Notes under the pieces: model-generated | What the model was told of the DNA's origin: nothing | Seen by the model: only the letters and a program-made list of their open reading frames with translations | The model's database searches: none | Made by a program: the position numbers and the translations under genes | Part shown: positions 1 to 11,965 of the stretch, piece by piece | Layout: each line of letters begins with the position of its first letter | How positions within the stretch are numbered: the first letter of the stretch is position 1 | DNA from: Vitellaria paradoxa | Taxonomy: Eukaryota; Streptophyta; Magnoliopsida; Ericales; Sapotaceae | Direction of reading: 5' to 3' | DNA length: 64,000 nt | Assembly (NCBI GenBank): GCA_019916065.1 | Contig: CM034233.1 | Coordinates: forward strand, 24,253,936 to 24,317,935

Positions 1-441
1 ACTGAAGTTCATAATGCCCATGTATTCATATAGACAACTCAATGCCAACCATAAAAGCCAAAATGAGTATAAATTTCTAAAATTTGTTATGCCAACCAGT
101 ATGGTTACACATGTGATGTTACCAGGAATCCTTGTTCAGATGCATAAATTGATTGCAATTGGTTGGAAGGTCCAACAGTTTTGAAATGAGCCAAGGATAG
201 TAAACAAACGTAAATATCAAGGAAATGGATTGTTTAGTTTAAAAGAATATATATAAATATATATATATTTTTAAATCCAATTAGTTGAACTCTATAGGAA
301 TTTCTATTTGGACAAGAGAATGATTGTTTGATATTGTGTATCAGCAATTCATAAAATGGCAACACAACAATATTTCAGATGGAGTTCCCTAGATTTGAAT
401 TTTGAAGCATTGGAAGAATACCCATAGAACAGATTTCTTAC

Positions 442-2885
442 CATGATGACACAAAATAGATAATGGTCCAAGCGCGATTGCCACCAGGCACTAAAGGTCT
501 TCCAAAACACATGCACCTTGTCACACCCATGAGCAGTGACTCACTGGAGAGAAGAAACAAGAAAGCACCCACCCCATATCCGGTAGCAACATCTGAACTG
601 TAAACACAGTATGTAGCATTGGAATTCTCATATTTATGTAAAGTTCCCTGTCATGAAGAAGAGATTCTATTAATACAACAAAACATGGAAAGAGTGCCTG
701 CGCAGTTTGTTACATCCAAAACAAGAATTCCATCAATGCCGAACCAAATTCACGTTATCAACTCACCGCAGAGTGCCATATGACAGCGACTGCAGAATTA
801 TAACTTTTGTTTAATTTTTACAGCATGACCAGCAAAAAAAGCAACAGGCCCACATGGCACAACAACTGTCAATTTTGATTGTTTGGAACAGGATGACAAG
901 AAAAATTATCAAAGTGCCCACATGGTGCAAGAGTTGACAGAAACAATATGAGTTTATCATTAGCCCAGAGATTATGCACAGATGTTCATCAGAACATTCA
1001 TCCGTAGGGCTCTTTCCTTCAGAAGGTTTTTCCACAAGTATCTATTTGACTAGGGGATATGAGGGTCTTGGGGATGTATTCTTTTTTGTATGACAAATGC
1101 CAATAATGACAGCTGCACTCATCAAGTGACGTACATCCATTGCAGTCTTAGGAAAAGGCATAATCAGTCTCTAAAGCTTGACCATGAAACATGATACCAG
1201 TACTGGTTTCCAAGAAAACCATTAGGCCTGCGACAGTATAGAATAATGATAGTAATCAGCGCAAATTCAACTCAGGTTTTCCCAAAGCTTTCCCCCAACC
1301 ATTACTATTGCTCATACCACCAAAATGAGCAAAGACAAGAAGAAGAATTTACCCAATTAAATTGATACATTTTTCATGAAGTATGTAGGGAAAATGTTCA
1401 CCCAAAAAAAAATTAGGGGGTAACGAGAAACATCTAGGCTGACAAAACGGCCAATAATTCCAAAACATATGAGGCCGACCATGGTAATACTGAGCACAAA
1501 TAAAAAGCTTTATATTAGAAAACAATTGCTATGAGTTAGGGTTTCATTCATTTAATGGCAAGAGTGATTGAAGAGTAATGTAGGGAAGCCTATGAACTGA
1601 AAGGAAGGATATGAATGGAGTGTTAAACTATGTTGATTCTACAAGTACCCAGAGAATTAACACAAAAAATAGAGATACATGTTACCATCGTGTCATGTAT
1701 AGCATTTAAAAAAAAAAAATTAGTATGTTGTATTGCATGTCATATCCGCATCTATGGTTCTTGGCTTAGACATTAGTACCTAGCTATGTGCCACTTAACT
1801 TCTTCCATAGATGGATCCCTTTTTTTAAGCTAGCCGCTTAGTGCAACTGTAGCTTTCTTGTAATATTAGGCATAGGGTAAATATCACACATTTGGTTTGT
1901 TTTTTATTTTTTATTTTTTTTGGGGGGGGGGGGGTGGTTGGGGCAATAAAAAATTTCTGTTCGCAACTCCTTACCCTTTCAAGGGCAAGTCAGAATCCCC
2001 CAAGTTTAGGCGTTTTCCGACCAATTTTCCAAAAAATTTCCTTTTCTTGCATTTCCCCCTCAAACAAACAAAGGAAAATAACTTTATTGGAATCTCATTT
2101 TTCTTTCCCCCTCCTAATCCAGCCACCGGACATTGCATGTGAAAAAAAAAAAAATTGGATGAAAAAATAAAAATCTCATCATATCATCAAGAAGCCAAAA
2201 ACAGAAACCGGTAATCATAAAAGAGAATCATCCAAATAGTTGTTTTCTGAGGACTTTAAGCTTTCCAGTTCTTTGATTTACACGTAATTGACATAAGCTA
2301 GAAAGCATTTCTCTGTTGCACACTCACAAGTCACAAAGTACATCCAAGTCTAGCAAGAAAAGCCAACTCAGAAGCACTACACTCCACATCAAAGAAGAAA
2401 ATTTATACTCGAGAGACAAAAGTAAGCAAAGCTACAGAGTAGGCAACAATTTCAATAAGCATGCCACTAAGCTCCATAAAAATTGAAAAAAAAAAAAAAA
2501 ACAAAAACAATCACATCAAACTCAAAAACTTGTAACCCAGATCCTAATAACCGCAATCCCGCAGAACAGAACACAAAGTAAATGACACAAGATAATCTCA
2601 ATGGACTAAAGAAAGATGCCTTTGAAAATAAATAAATAAAAAAGAAATCAACATACAATTGAGCAAGGTGCGATTAACAAAACCCAGAATGCAATTTCAC
2701 GTCAAAACACAATTGCAAGATACACATCGCACATATCACGAAAAAAAAAAAATACAGAGAGAAATCGTAAGAGAGAAAGTCACAATGCTTCTACGGCGCT
2801 CAGCGGCAATGGCGAATCCGAAAGCGACTAAGCTTAAGATCACAACCAGAAGATGAACTAGAGTTGAGCCCTTTCCTTCCCCCAT
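442..2885 (-). CDS. DUF1218 family membrane protein, exons 1-2 (partial)
   Basis: Two exons read on the minus strand. Exon 1 (2885-2784, 34 codons) starts MGEGKGSTLVHLLVVI and continues as a hydrophobic helix followed by AAERRRSI, the usual signal-anchor and Arg-rich start of DUF1218 proteins. The donor is GT at 2783-2782. After a 2.1-kb intron the acceptor CAG at 650-648 opens exon 2 (647-442), which reads GTLHKYENSNATYCVYSSD and then VATGYGVGAFLFLLSSE and FGRPLVPGGNRAWTIIYF. The Cys-Val-Tyr, GYGVGAFL and PGGNRAW blocks are family hallmarks. The donor GTAAG follows at 441-437, so the third and fourth membrane helices are encoded beyond the left edge. Phases agree: exon 1 ends at a codon boundary and exon 2 ends two bases into a Trp codon. 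DUF1218 members are small four-helix endomembrane proteins, some linked to secondary-wall lignin; the function here is inferred only. The intron holds a T-run/G-run pair at about 1913-1934 and no other coding signal. Confidence 0.85.
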
Positions 2886-3184
2886 CTCTTCTTCTCTCCA
2901 GAGAAAGAGAGTTGGGCTACTGTGAAGTAAGCAGTATAGAGAAAGGGTGTGTGAACTGGGAACGGAGCATCTGCTTTTCCTCGCCTTTTACAGAGTGCCC
3001 AAAAAAAAAAAAAAAGGAAAAAGATAAAAAAAAAAAAAAAGAAAAAAGAAAAAAGCTTCGGCGAAAGAGGAATCTGAGGGCCAGGCAAGTTGATGGAGGG
3101 TCCAAATCACGGGCCGGTCAATATGGGAAGATGAGAACTTTTTTTTTTCTTTTTTTTTTTTTTTTGCTATTATTTTGATAGAAA
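2886..3184 (-). promoter_or_regulatory. 5' leader and presumed promoter of the DUF1218 gene
   Basis: This stretch lies directly upstream of the ATG at 2885 on the minus strand. The proximal part is pyrimidine-rich on the sense strand (CTCTCTTTCTCTGGAGAGAAG), which is common in plant 5' leaders. Further up are two A-runs (3001-3015, 3027-3040) and a T-run (3139-3166). I see no convincing TATA box, so the promoter assignment rests on position alone. Confidence 0.3.
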
Positions 3185-3538
3185 GTGATAATTGTATTTT
3201 TATTTCTATACTTAAACTAAAAATTACTATCTCTTAAATTTTAAAAAACTTACTTTTGTATCCCTTATCTTCAAGCTAAAATAAAGTTATAAACAACATT
3301 AAATTTTTAAGTAAAAAGATAAAAATACTTATTAAAAATTAAATAAAACTAGAAGGGTAAGTATATGTAATATAAAATAAAAGGGGTATAAATGTAATTT
3401 TAAATTTATTTAGAGTCAAAACGTTATATTTAATAAATTTTTTAACGTTTTCACTTTAATTAAAAAGATAAATTTTTAAAGTTTAAAAGTGTAAGCGATC
3501 TTTACTGGTGTAAAAATGTAATTACTCCTAATAAAAAA
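3185..3538. mobile_element. MULE-type MITE, copy 1
   Basis: A 354-bp AT-rich segment with related ends: GTGATAATTGTATTTTTAT on the left and, reversed, GGAGTAATTACATTTTTAC on the right. The inner parts also match two other window copies (8087-8670 and 19667-20039), including a shared block where a run like AAATTTTTAAGT is followed by AAAAATTAAAT and AACT-AGAAGGG-like sequence. The flanking 9-mers TGATAGAAA and TAATAAAAA match at 7 of 9 positions, which fits a decayed 9-bp target duplication. No coding potential. Confidence 0.6.
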
Positions 3539-3547
3539 TATAAAAAA

Positions 3548-5808
3548 ATACTATTCGAATAGAAACACTTGTCGGAATACTTTTAATAAAGACATGCTTT
3601 TTATCCTTATTTGAATACATACTTTTTCTATATTAAAATTAATGTATACTTCAAATGTATATATCTTATTCATTATTCTTATTCTATTGTTTTTTTTTTT
3701 TTCTTATCTTCCTCTCTTTCGTTTTGAGCCTTATCCTATTCCCTTCCACTCTTATCCTCGTGTAATAAAATTTATATGTATGTATTTATTTATTATTTAT
3801 TATTCTAATTTTTCTTTTCTTTTTTCCTCTTCTTCTTTCTTTGTGATCATCCTCTTCTCTTTTCATATTAATCTTCTCTTCAATTACTTTGAAATTTTTT
3901 TAGTATATCACTTTAAAGTTTTGAGTATGCCTCTTTAATTTCTAATGTAGCAAGAAATTGAAGAGATATACTAAAAATATTTAAAATATATATTATTCTT
4001 ATATTCTTTTTTAGATAAAGATAGACTATAATATAAAAATCTAAGAATATACAAATATTTATTCATATCCGAAAGCATTAGGAAGATTTTTGTTTTAAGG
4101 GTAAACGAGATTAAATTTTATAGGGATAATTTTTACCCTCCAATACTAGACAAAGTGAGTAACAATTATGGTGGGGCAACGATTTAAATTGTAATGGAAA
4201 AATTGTATTATTTTTTCATTATATCGTAAAACATTCCTTTATACTCTTATAAAATCCTAAGCAACATTATCCTATAAATAATTATAATAAATATTATAAA
4301 ATAATAATTTATTTAACCAAACTAAAGTTAATTAATCATTAAATTATTTTATCAAAATAATATTTAATAAATAATAGTTCATTGTTCAAATGGTTTAGTT
4401 CATTTTATTAAATTAATACTATTGAAATTTTAATTTATGATTAAAATTATTTATTTTCTCCAATTAAAATTATTTTTAATAAATATTAATTACTTATTAA
4501 AATGATTTATTTTATTAAAATGTTTTATTAAATAAAAATTATTTCTCATAAATAATAATTTACTAGATTATATTTTTATTTATATAATTTATTAAAATTA
4601 ATAATTTATTTAAATAAACTAAAATTATTTATTTTATTAAACTATTTATCAAAATAAAAATAGTTTTTAACAAATAAAACTTCATCATTAAAATCAATTA
4701 CTACTAAAAACCTATGATAAAATTATTTTTTATAATTGATATTTTTATTTAAAATTATATATTTTAGTACTATATATTTTATTAAAATTAATTATCGTTA
4801 AAATAACAAACGTTATGATAATTTATTTTAATATAATATTTTAATATTATTAAATAATAACTTTTACCCCATTAACTGTTACTAAGGTATCAATTACCCT
4901 TTTAATCTTTTACTTCCAAAATTTTCATCTAATACCAAACAAACATTCCCTGATAGGTATTCAAGGAATATAAGAAATATAGATATACATATTAGATATT
5001 CACAGTATTAGAAAGTAAAGAAATGAAACAGATAATGTAATATCTTTTTAAATATGGATTAATAACCAAAAAACACAGAACATATTATGAAAGTGAAAGA
5101 AAATGCAATATGAAAATGCATCTTCAAAATTAATGAAAAAGCATTCTTATATTACATTTTCATCTGTAAGACCAAAAAAAAAATGAGGGATACTTGTGAT
5201 GAAATTTGAAATTTGGCGAAGTATTTTTCTCTATTGGTATCATACCCCCAAAATTTCTTCTTTATAACTACTTACAACTTGAGTGGTATTCCTCAAAAAA
5301 ATATATATATATCATATAATTAGGTAATTTTACTCATTTATATTTATATTTTTTTAAATATTTTTAATTATTTATTATTTTTATAATTATGCTTTCTTTA
5401 ATATTTCTTAATTAGTTATTATTTACTTAAATATCTTTAACTATTTATTCTTTATTATTTGAGATATTGGTGCTATGTTTATAATTTTTATTTTATTTTC
5501 AATAAAAAAAATTTAACAAAAACCACACAGTGTATATGCTTACTTCTAGTATTATATAAACTAGAGCTAATGCATGCTTATACTACGTATGTAAATTTGT
5601 TACTCTTATTTTTTTTCTTTTTCTTCCCTTTCTCTTCTATCTCTCTTTAATCCATTCTATTTCTAAAAATTTTTCATCCACTTTTTTCTTACATGCGGTC
5701 ACGAAAGGAAAATTAAAGAGTAGTTAAGCAAATGAAATTACATTATATTTATTTAATTCAAAATTATGAATTTTGTTGAGGGTCGGTATTGTCAATATAG
5801 GTAAGTTT
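3548..5808. other. AT-rich intergenic spacer
   Basis: Very AT-rich sequence with many ATTTATTAAAAT-like runs (most extreme at 4260-4860) and T-runs at 3690 and 5610. I see no gene, RNA gene or delimited element. Scattered short open frames are of the kind expected in low-complexity DNA. Confidence 0.6.
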
Positions 5809-5827
5809 TTGTGTATTATATTTTCTT

Positions 5828-6089
5828 CTGGTACGTGGAAATCCGTAACCGCTACCCCGTACTGGAGTGCGCATAAAGCGAAGCACGCTCCGAGACCCTG
5901 GCCGGCAAAGGGCCCCGAAGAGTAAACCAGTTTAAGTAAGCCCTGACTAACCGGCTCGACCGAGGGGGGCTATTAGAAACCCACCGAAACGGTGACCTGC
6001 CCTCCCCGAAAGAGAGTCGAACTCAGAACCTCACGCGACCCAAGCCCTCAGGCAGTCCCGAACCCCCACTTGACCACCCCCTAAGGGGC
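5828..6089 (-). mobile_element. tRNA-derived SINE, 262 bp, with 19-bp target duplication
   Basis: A GC-rich island in AT-rich spacer, flanked by a perfect 19-bp direct repeat ttgtgtattatattttctt at 5809-5827 and 6090-6108. On the minus strand the element starts GCCCCTTAGGGGGTGG and shows a Pol III A-box-like GTGGTCAAGTGG (6077-6066) and a B-box GAGTTCGACTC (6024-6014, matching GWTCRANNC). The rest is a non-tRNA body ending ...CCACGTACCAG at 5828, with no poly(A) tail. An internal Pol III promoter plus a long target duplication is diagnostic of a SINE mobilised by a LINE; the absence of a poly(A) tail resembles the Au-type plant SINEs, but that family assignment is from memory. The exact duplication implies a fairly young insertion. 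Confidence 0.85.
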
Positions 6090-6108
6090 TTGTGTATTAT
6101 ATTTTCTT

Positions 6109-8086
6109 GATGGATGTTTTTGTTCTCTGATTAAAAAAAAAAGTTTTAAATGAAAAATTGTAACATAATAAATTATATTTTCAAATTAATTATAGACATC
6201 AAATAAAATATTACAATTTTATAATTTAAATTTTTAAAGCCTCCATTAATTTTATGTAAAATCTCAATTTTAATAATTTTGATGCTGGCAAATTAGCCAA
6301 AGCTGCTTAACGGAGACCCCCTCAATCTAGTTACTTTTTAGTCATTTGTATTGTTAGATAGTTTAGCTTGGGTACCTACTTTGTTATGCGGATAAACATT
6401 TTGTGGGTTTGAACATTTGAACCTTTGGAGCTGATGCCCGTCTTGCAACTTTTCTTTTATCTAATGAAGCTCTTGTTATTCCAAAAATAAATAAATAAAA
6501 TAAAATAAAATAAAATAAGCCAAGACTATAATTTTGCTTCTAGTTATGTAAAATATTACTTGTAATTTGAGTAGACCATGGGCTTTCTGGGCTAAACCAG
6601 AGCCCAATAACAAGTCCGAGATTGTAGTTTGCCACAAATAGTTTTATCACTGGAGCTCAATCCATCACCCATCCCATTGTGAGAATATAAACCAAGTCTG
6701 GCCCGTTTATACTCCTATAAAATTATCATTGTGCCAAAAAATTGTTCACCAAATAACCCATATTCTTTCACAGTTTTGGAAATATTTTACGTAGACATGC
6801 TAGATTTGCACCTAGCCAAATTATAAAAATATTGATATTCAGGTAGTATAAATTGCCATTGCCTTGTCGTGGGAGGGACTTCAAATTCATCGACTCTTCT
6901 ATGATAACACAGTAAGTGATAACACAGTAATATGAATGTTGTAGATAATCCAAACGCAATCCGGAAAACTATCTATACACCGATGTGGTGTCTGCCAAAG
7001 AGTCTTGATACTTAAGTTAGCAAGAGAATTTTAAAATATAATTCGACAGAGTAATAGTAAGGTAAAGAGTGTGCGTACGTACCATATATTTGTGAGAATA
7101 ATATATATATATATATATAGGTGTAGGAGCTGCATGGGTGAGGTTTCCTTCCAACCGTATTATGCCACGTGTAACTTAGATCCAAGATGATTCTCATAAT
7201 TAGTTATCAAAACCGTTATACAGCAAACAGTACCCTAACAAATAGGAATCACGGAATACGTTAGAATATAATTATGCATGCCGTTATGACGTTAGTAATC
7301 TTGTCTTTAATATATTGATCGGACAGCCCAATCGAGACTAATAACACTCGATCAGTTGAGCCAGGTGAAGATCAGTCAGGCAATTCTAATCGGTTGGGTG
7401 CACCCGTATCAGTAAAAATACGAATATGGTGAGTAAAAATGAATTGACAGATATAATGGTAGATGAAAATATCAAGATGGTGAATAGATATGATACATTA
7501 TATTATACTACTAAAAATTATAATACACTATTTCTAGAAAGAAATTGATATTCATTTAATTTAAATAAAAAATAAAAACTAAAGGCCATGGGGACCAGAA
7601 TTGAAAGCCAGGACACTATCTGAAAGTATTTGTTGCGCTGGTGATAAACCCTTCTCTTTGACTATCTTCAAATGTATTTAGAGTTATAGGAAATAACCAA
7701 CTTATAACCTCTCACTATTCGTTTGTCGGGAATGTTGCTAAATAATGTCTGTTCGGTTTCGGGGAATGTTGTTTGAGAAAACAATAAATAACGAATCGAA
7801 GTGAAGAGAGTAAAAATATGAGAACACCTCAAATCAATGCACCAGTGGTAAAATTTTGAATAACTTTGGGGAGCAGTCAATTGATAGGCTTATTCACGTG
7901 CAAGAAAGGAGACAAATTGGTTATGGGTCGCCATTTCGGAATTTCACTTTGCGTTTGTGATTTCTTGTATACTTCCAGACAGTATTGTGGTTCAATCCTC
8001 AGAGTTACAGAGGATCAAAAGTTCGAACAGTGTTATCCTACAATATTGAAGTCTATTTAGAAACGCAGAATGATAGAAATTTTTTA
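6109..8086. other. Intergenic spacer with possible LINE 3' remnant
   Basis: No gene seen. At about 6300-6518 a mixed-composition stretch ends in TTATCTAATGAAGCTCTTGTT followed by a tail of AAATA/AAAAT repeats, the kind of 3' end left by plant L1 LINEs, but no reverse transcriptase sequence accompanies it. An (AT)n run lies at 7099-7119. At 7984-8030 a tRNA B-box-like string (GTGGTTCAATCC) is present without a matching A-box. Confidence 0.4.
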
Positions 8087-8670
8087 GGGTAATTGCCTGT
8101 ACTCGTAGTAAAAAGCACTTATATCTTTTTAATTTCATAAACTTACTTTTATACTCTTTATATTCAAAATTAAAACAAAACTATAAATAATATTAAATTT
8201 TTAAGTGAAAATACAAAACTACCTACTGAAAATCAAATGAAATCAAGGGTAGAAATGAAGGTAATATGATTTATATGTAGTTAAGGGTATTTTTGGTTTG
8301 CAAAAAAAAAAAAAAAAATTACTTAAGTGTATTTTTTAAAGTCATTAAAAACTATTTAACCGTGAGAGTTAACTTAACTAATAAAATTTTAGATTTATTT
8401 ATTAGTGGTTACTTGTTCAAATCTTCTTAGGGTTAATAGAAAATTTAACTGATCGTTAACTTTAGGGGTTCAAGAACTAATTAAGGTGCACGCAAACTAA
8501 TTTGGATATCTGGACACCTTGAATTATAAAAAAAAAATATCTTTATTTTTTTGAATTTTTCGATAGTTTTACTTAAATATAGAGAACCGAGGGTATAAAG
8601 GTAAGTTTTTAAATTTAGGGAGTAAAAATAATTTTTACATTGAGTACAATAGTATGAGAGCAATTAACCC
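8087..8670. mobile_element. MULE-type MITE, copy 2 (longer)
   Basis: A 584-bp segment with about 100-bp inverted ends: GGGTAATTGCCTGTACTCG on the left (8087) and, reversed, GGGTTAATTGCTCTCATAC on the right (8670). Inside each end the inverted repeats share AAACTTAC-TTTTATAC-CT-like blocks. The inner left half matches copies at 3185 and 19667. The region 8300-8470 differs from the other copies and looks like extra sequence. The flanks share ATTTTTA but not a clean 9-bp duplication. No coding potential. Confidence 0.6.
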
Positions 8671-8679
8671 ATTTTTATC

Positions 8680-9935
8680 ATAAAAATCCACTCCAAGCCA
8701 AAACCAATAAACTAAATTTAGTCAAAACTCAAAAATTAAATTAAACCAAAAATTTTTTAAAAATAAAAAATAAAATAGATTTATCTTACGCTGCCTTCAT
8801 TTCTAGGATTTGATTTTTGCATACTCAAAGCATTGCTGACCATCCTCAACTTTTGTTCCATTTAATGATAGGCTTAGTTTGGCAGAGAGTAGAGTCGGTT
8901 TTTACTGATTTTTTTGTCTCATATTTCATATTTTTGTCAAAATTAATTTTTTTTTTATAGTCGTTGGGCGCTTTAGTCATATTTAAAAAAAGATAAAAAA
9001 AATGCTTAAAGTAATATATATATATATATATATATGTAGAAAATTTAAAAAAAATCGAATTTTTCACAAGTATGTGTATTCTCTTTTTAACTACTTTTTT
9101 TTTTTGGTTTCACAATGTGATTAAACATGCCAAAGAAAAGTACTAAACAAAAGGAAAATCAAAGTTCGACGGGGAAAAAAAATATGTAAAGCTTAATTTC
9201 AAGAATATGATAAGGCCATACTCAATAAAAAAATAAAAAATTAGGGAAAAAAATAATAATAACAACGACAACTACATACTTATAATCCACTTAACATTTA
9301 ATTGTTTATAAGAAGCCTTATTCCACTAATGCTACTTATGTTTTGGAACAAGGATTTGTGAAAAGAAATAAAAAAGAAAAGAAAAACAAAATTAATGATT
9401 TTAGTAATTTTTGTACACTTAAGTTAAATTTTTGTTGAAATTTTAGTCTCACACCATTTTTTCTTTATTTTTCTTTTTCTTTCGTAAATTCATATTTCCA
9501 AATATAGCCTAAAAGAAATACCATAAAACTAATATTATATATATATATATATATATATTTGATGATTCTAACGTTTTAAATTGATAAGACCACCACATTT
9601 TACGCCAAAATTTCTAGTAGATTTTTTTTCCGTTCCGCTCCGTTATCCACATAATGATTAAAATGTTAGCAACGCATAAGGTTTCCAATATTCTGTGTTT
9701 GTTTTCAGAGTATTTCTTTCCTCATAAATATTCAAGCTTGGAGAGTGGAGGAAATGTCAAAAGGTTCTCTTCAGTCATCTTCAATCATCATATCCACGAT
9801 CAATACACAGATCTATACAAGCAGCAACCGTAATGTGCGTTTAATTTGGATGTGGCAGTAGAAAATGAAGGGCCAAGAAAATATTTTTTTTCAAATAATT
9901 TTCGTCTATAATATCCTTCACACGTTTGAAACCCC
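8680..9935. other. Intergenic spacer upstream of RBCS
   Basis: AT-rich sequence with (AT)n runs at about 9015-9034 and 9536-9559 and A-rich tracts. No gene is visible. The composition becomes more balanced from about 9640 onward, where the RBCS upstream region begins. Confidence 0.5.
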
Positions 9936-9942
9936 GGGAAGA

Positions 9943-9998
9943 GATAAGATAACGGGTCAGTGCCACGTGGCACCACTCACTGGTTGCTGGAAGATAAG
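9943..9998 (+). promoter_or_regulatory. RBCS light-response array: I-box, G-box, I-box
   Basis: GATAAG (I-box) at 9943-9948, the 10-bp palindrome GCCACGTGGC (G-box) at 9962-9971, and a second GATAAG at 9993-9998. This I-G-I arrangement is the conserved light-responsive module of dicot RBCS promoters, bound by bZIP/bHLH factors at the G-box and MYB-like factors at the I-boxes. It sits about 150-200 bp upstream of the TATA box, the usual distance. Confidence 0.85.
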
Positions 9999-10148
9999 GC
10001 TGGGAGTTCAAATTTCACAGAATTATGTGGCCATCGAGGAGTAATGTCACCATCTAGGCAATCCCATGGACGCGAGTGGGTGATAATTTTACCAGATGAA
10101 TTGAGACCATTGAATTGGAGAAGATGATAGAGTGGTGAAATTTGCATC

Positions 10149-10155
10149 TATATAT
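10149..10155 (+). promoter_or_regulatory. TATA box of RBCS
   Basis: TATATAT inside CTATATATCC, 100 bp upstream of the ATG. Transcription should start near 10180, giving a leader of about 75 nt that is purine-rich (AGAAGGAGAAGGAGAAG at 10205-10221). Confidence 0.8.
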
Positions 10156-10254
10156 CCTAAAGGAAGCAAACAGAGCTGGTCCTATCTAAAGTGTTGTAGC
10201 AGCAAGAAGGAGAAGGAGAAGAAGAAGGAAGAAAGAAAGTAGGAAAGAAGAAGG

Positions 10255-11965
10255 ATGGCTTCATCCATTATCTCAACCGCTGCAGTTGCATCCGTGAACC
10301 GGGTCAGCCCGGCTCAGGCGACCATGGTGGCCCCCTTCACCGGCCTGAAATCAACCTCGGCATTCCCAGTCACCCGCAAGCTCGACAATGACATTACCTC
10401 TCATGCCAGCAATGGTGGAAGAGTCCAGTGCATGAAGGTATATGAAGATACATACATACATACATATTATGTAGTACTACTAATTATATGCTAATTGGAA
10501 CACTTGTTGTTGGGCAAGTGCAGGTGTGGCCTCCCCTGGGACTGAAGAAGTTTGAGACCCTTTCTTACCTTCCTCCTCTCTCATACGAGGAATTGGCCAG
10601 GGAAGTCGAGTACCTTCTTCGCAGTGGTTGGATTCCTTGCTTGGAATTCTCCGTTGAGGTTGTTTCTTGCTCTGCCTACCTAGCTGCTAGTTCACCCACA
10701 CACACACACACATATTTGTCACAGATCTGCTAGGAAGAATTAAAATTCACCAAAACTTATAAAGAATTATAATTTTTTTCAACTTTCTTCAATTAAATTT
10801 CACTAGATGTTATTTTTACACTAATTTTTTCAATTATTTTCATCCAAACACCACCTAACTACAAGTGACTAATAGTTGCTCATGATATATATATATATAT
10901 ATATATGTATAGGTATTCAACCTAATATCTATCTTTATTACTTCCCAAGCTATATTTTCCAACTAATTTTCATGAAAATTGTTGGACCAACATACCTACT
11001 CATATTTTTTGTTTTATGTGGTGTGCTTTAACATTTTTTGTATGAGAAAATTCCTTACAAAAAAGTAATTCAATTTCTAGAATTCTATATTATTCTATTC
11101 AATAATAAGAATTTTTTCCAAAATTAAAAAATAAAAAATAAAAAAATGATGTGCGAAATTGACAAAATGATGTGAATCTGAGAAGAAACATCGGAATCGA
11201 TGTCAGCGCAATGACCTCAAATTCGGGGCTACTAGGTTAAAATTTAACGGTTCACATACGTTTATTTTTTTTTTTTTGAAATTAAAAAAAATATAAATAT
11301 GTTTGTAGTATTAAATTTTAATCAAACGATTCATAACTTGGCGTCATTGAGGTGACATTGATTACGATGTCAGCCTCCCCCATTTTTTTATAACTCAGAA
11401 TCTATACCAGTTTATTGTAACTCTTAATGAACCGTGTACCCAATGAGTAAATTGAAAAAATATACGCTACCCCTCATGTACATCCCGTTTAAGTAAGGGA
11501 TTGAATCCGTGTAATTTATATGAAAAGTATACCCACAAGCCATTCGAAGTAACCGAGGGCAACGTCTCCCATTTTAAATGATATTCCAGGGGTGGAAAAA
11601 ATTATATGACAGTGGCATTTTTGTAATTGGAATACATTACAGTGGCATTTTTATGGCATTTTCTGGCAATTAAGATGACAATTTTCACTGTGTATGCATG
11701 TTATGTATTTCGGGTCGGGTTTATGTATGCATAGGGAGGATTCGTGTACAGAAAGTACCACAGTTCCCCCGGGTACTATGATGGGCGCTACTGGACCATG
11801 TGGAGGCTGCCCATGTTCGGATGCACCGACTCGAGCCAGGTCCTCAAAGAGCTCGACGACTGCAAGAAAGAGTACCCACAAGCCTTCATTCGTATCATTG
11901 GATTCGACAACAGGCGCCAGGTCCAGTGCATCAGTTTCATCGCCTACAAGCCCCCTGGCTTCTAA
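10255..11965 (+). CDS. RBCS: Rubisco small subunit, plastid precursor (3 exons, complete)
   Basis: Exons 10255-10437, 10524-10658 and 11735-11965 join in phase to 182 aa. Both introns have GT/AG ends (GTATATGAAG...GTGCAG; GTTGTTTC...CATAG). Residues 1-59 form a Ser/Ala/Thr-rich chloroplast transit peptide ([14 protein letters not shown]...) ending GGRVQC; the 123-aa mature chain starts [19 protein letters not shown]. Diagnostic blocks follow: [50 protein letters not shown] and [18 protein letters not shown], ending AYKPPGF. The product assembles with plastid-encoded RbcL in the stroma to form the L8S8 CO2-fixing enzyme. Intron positions are the two standard dicot ones. The promoter carries an I-G-I light array and a TATA box. 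Intron 2 is unusually long (1076 bp) because it holds repeat-derived sequence. Reading frame, splice sites and promoter look intact, so this is probably a functional RBCS family member; other copies are expected elsewhere in the genome. Confidence 0.98.
10740..10858. mobile_element. Short MITE-like insertion in RBCS intron 2
   Basis: AAAATTCACCAAAACTTATAA leads through AT-rich sequence to CATCCAAACACCACC. The same order of blocks (Caaa-CTCA/CACTAAAAGTT ... TTGTCA/ATTTTACACCAATT ... CCAAA-ACCCCC) occurs at 41857-41985 and, reversed, at 48487-48625 and 61222-61350, so this is one copy of a dispersed small repeat. Confidence 0.45.
11195..11378. repeat. Inverted repeat (foldback) in RBCS intron 2
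   Basis: TCGATGTCAGCGCAATGACC at about 11197 is matched in reverse complement by GGTGACATTGATTACGATGT near 11352-11371, with further pairing of the inner arms (AAATTTAACGGTTC against GATTAAAATTTAAT). This resembles a small foldback element inside the intron. Confidence 0.45.

Noticed and set aside
811..1035. Cys-rich 74-codon minus-strand frame in the DUF1218 intron
   Set aside because: It lies inside a supported intron, shares no feature with the flanking exons and ends in an ordinary CCACAT-rich stretch; probably chance.
7984..8030. tRNA gene or SINE suggested by GTGGTTCAATCC
   Set aside because: There is no A-box at the right distance and no cloverleaf.
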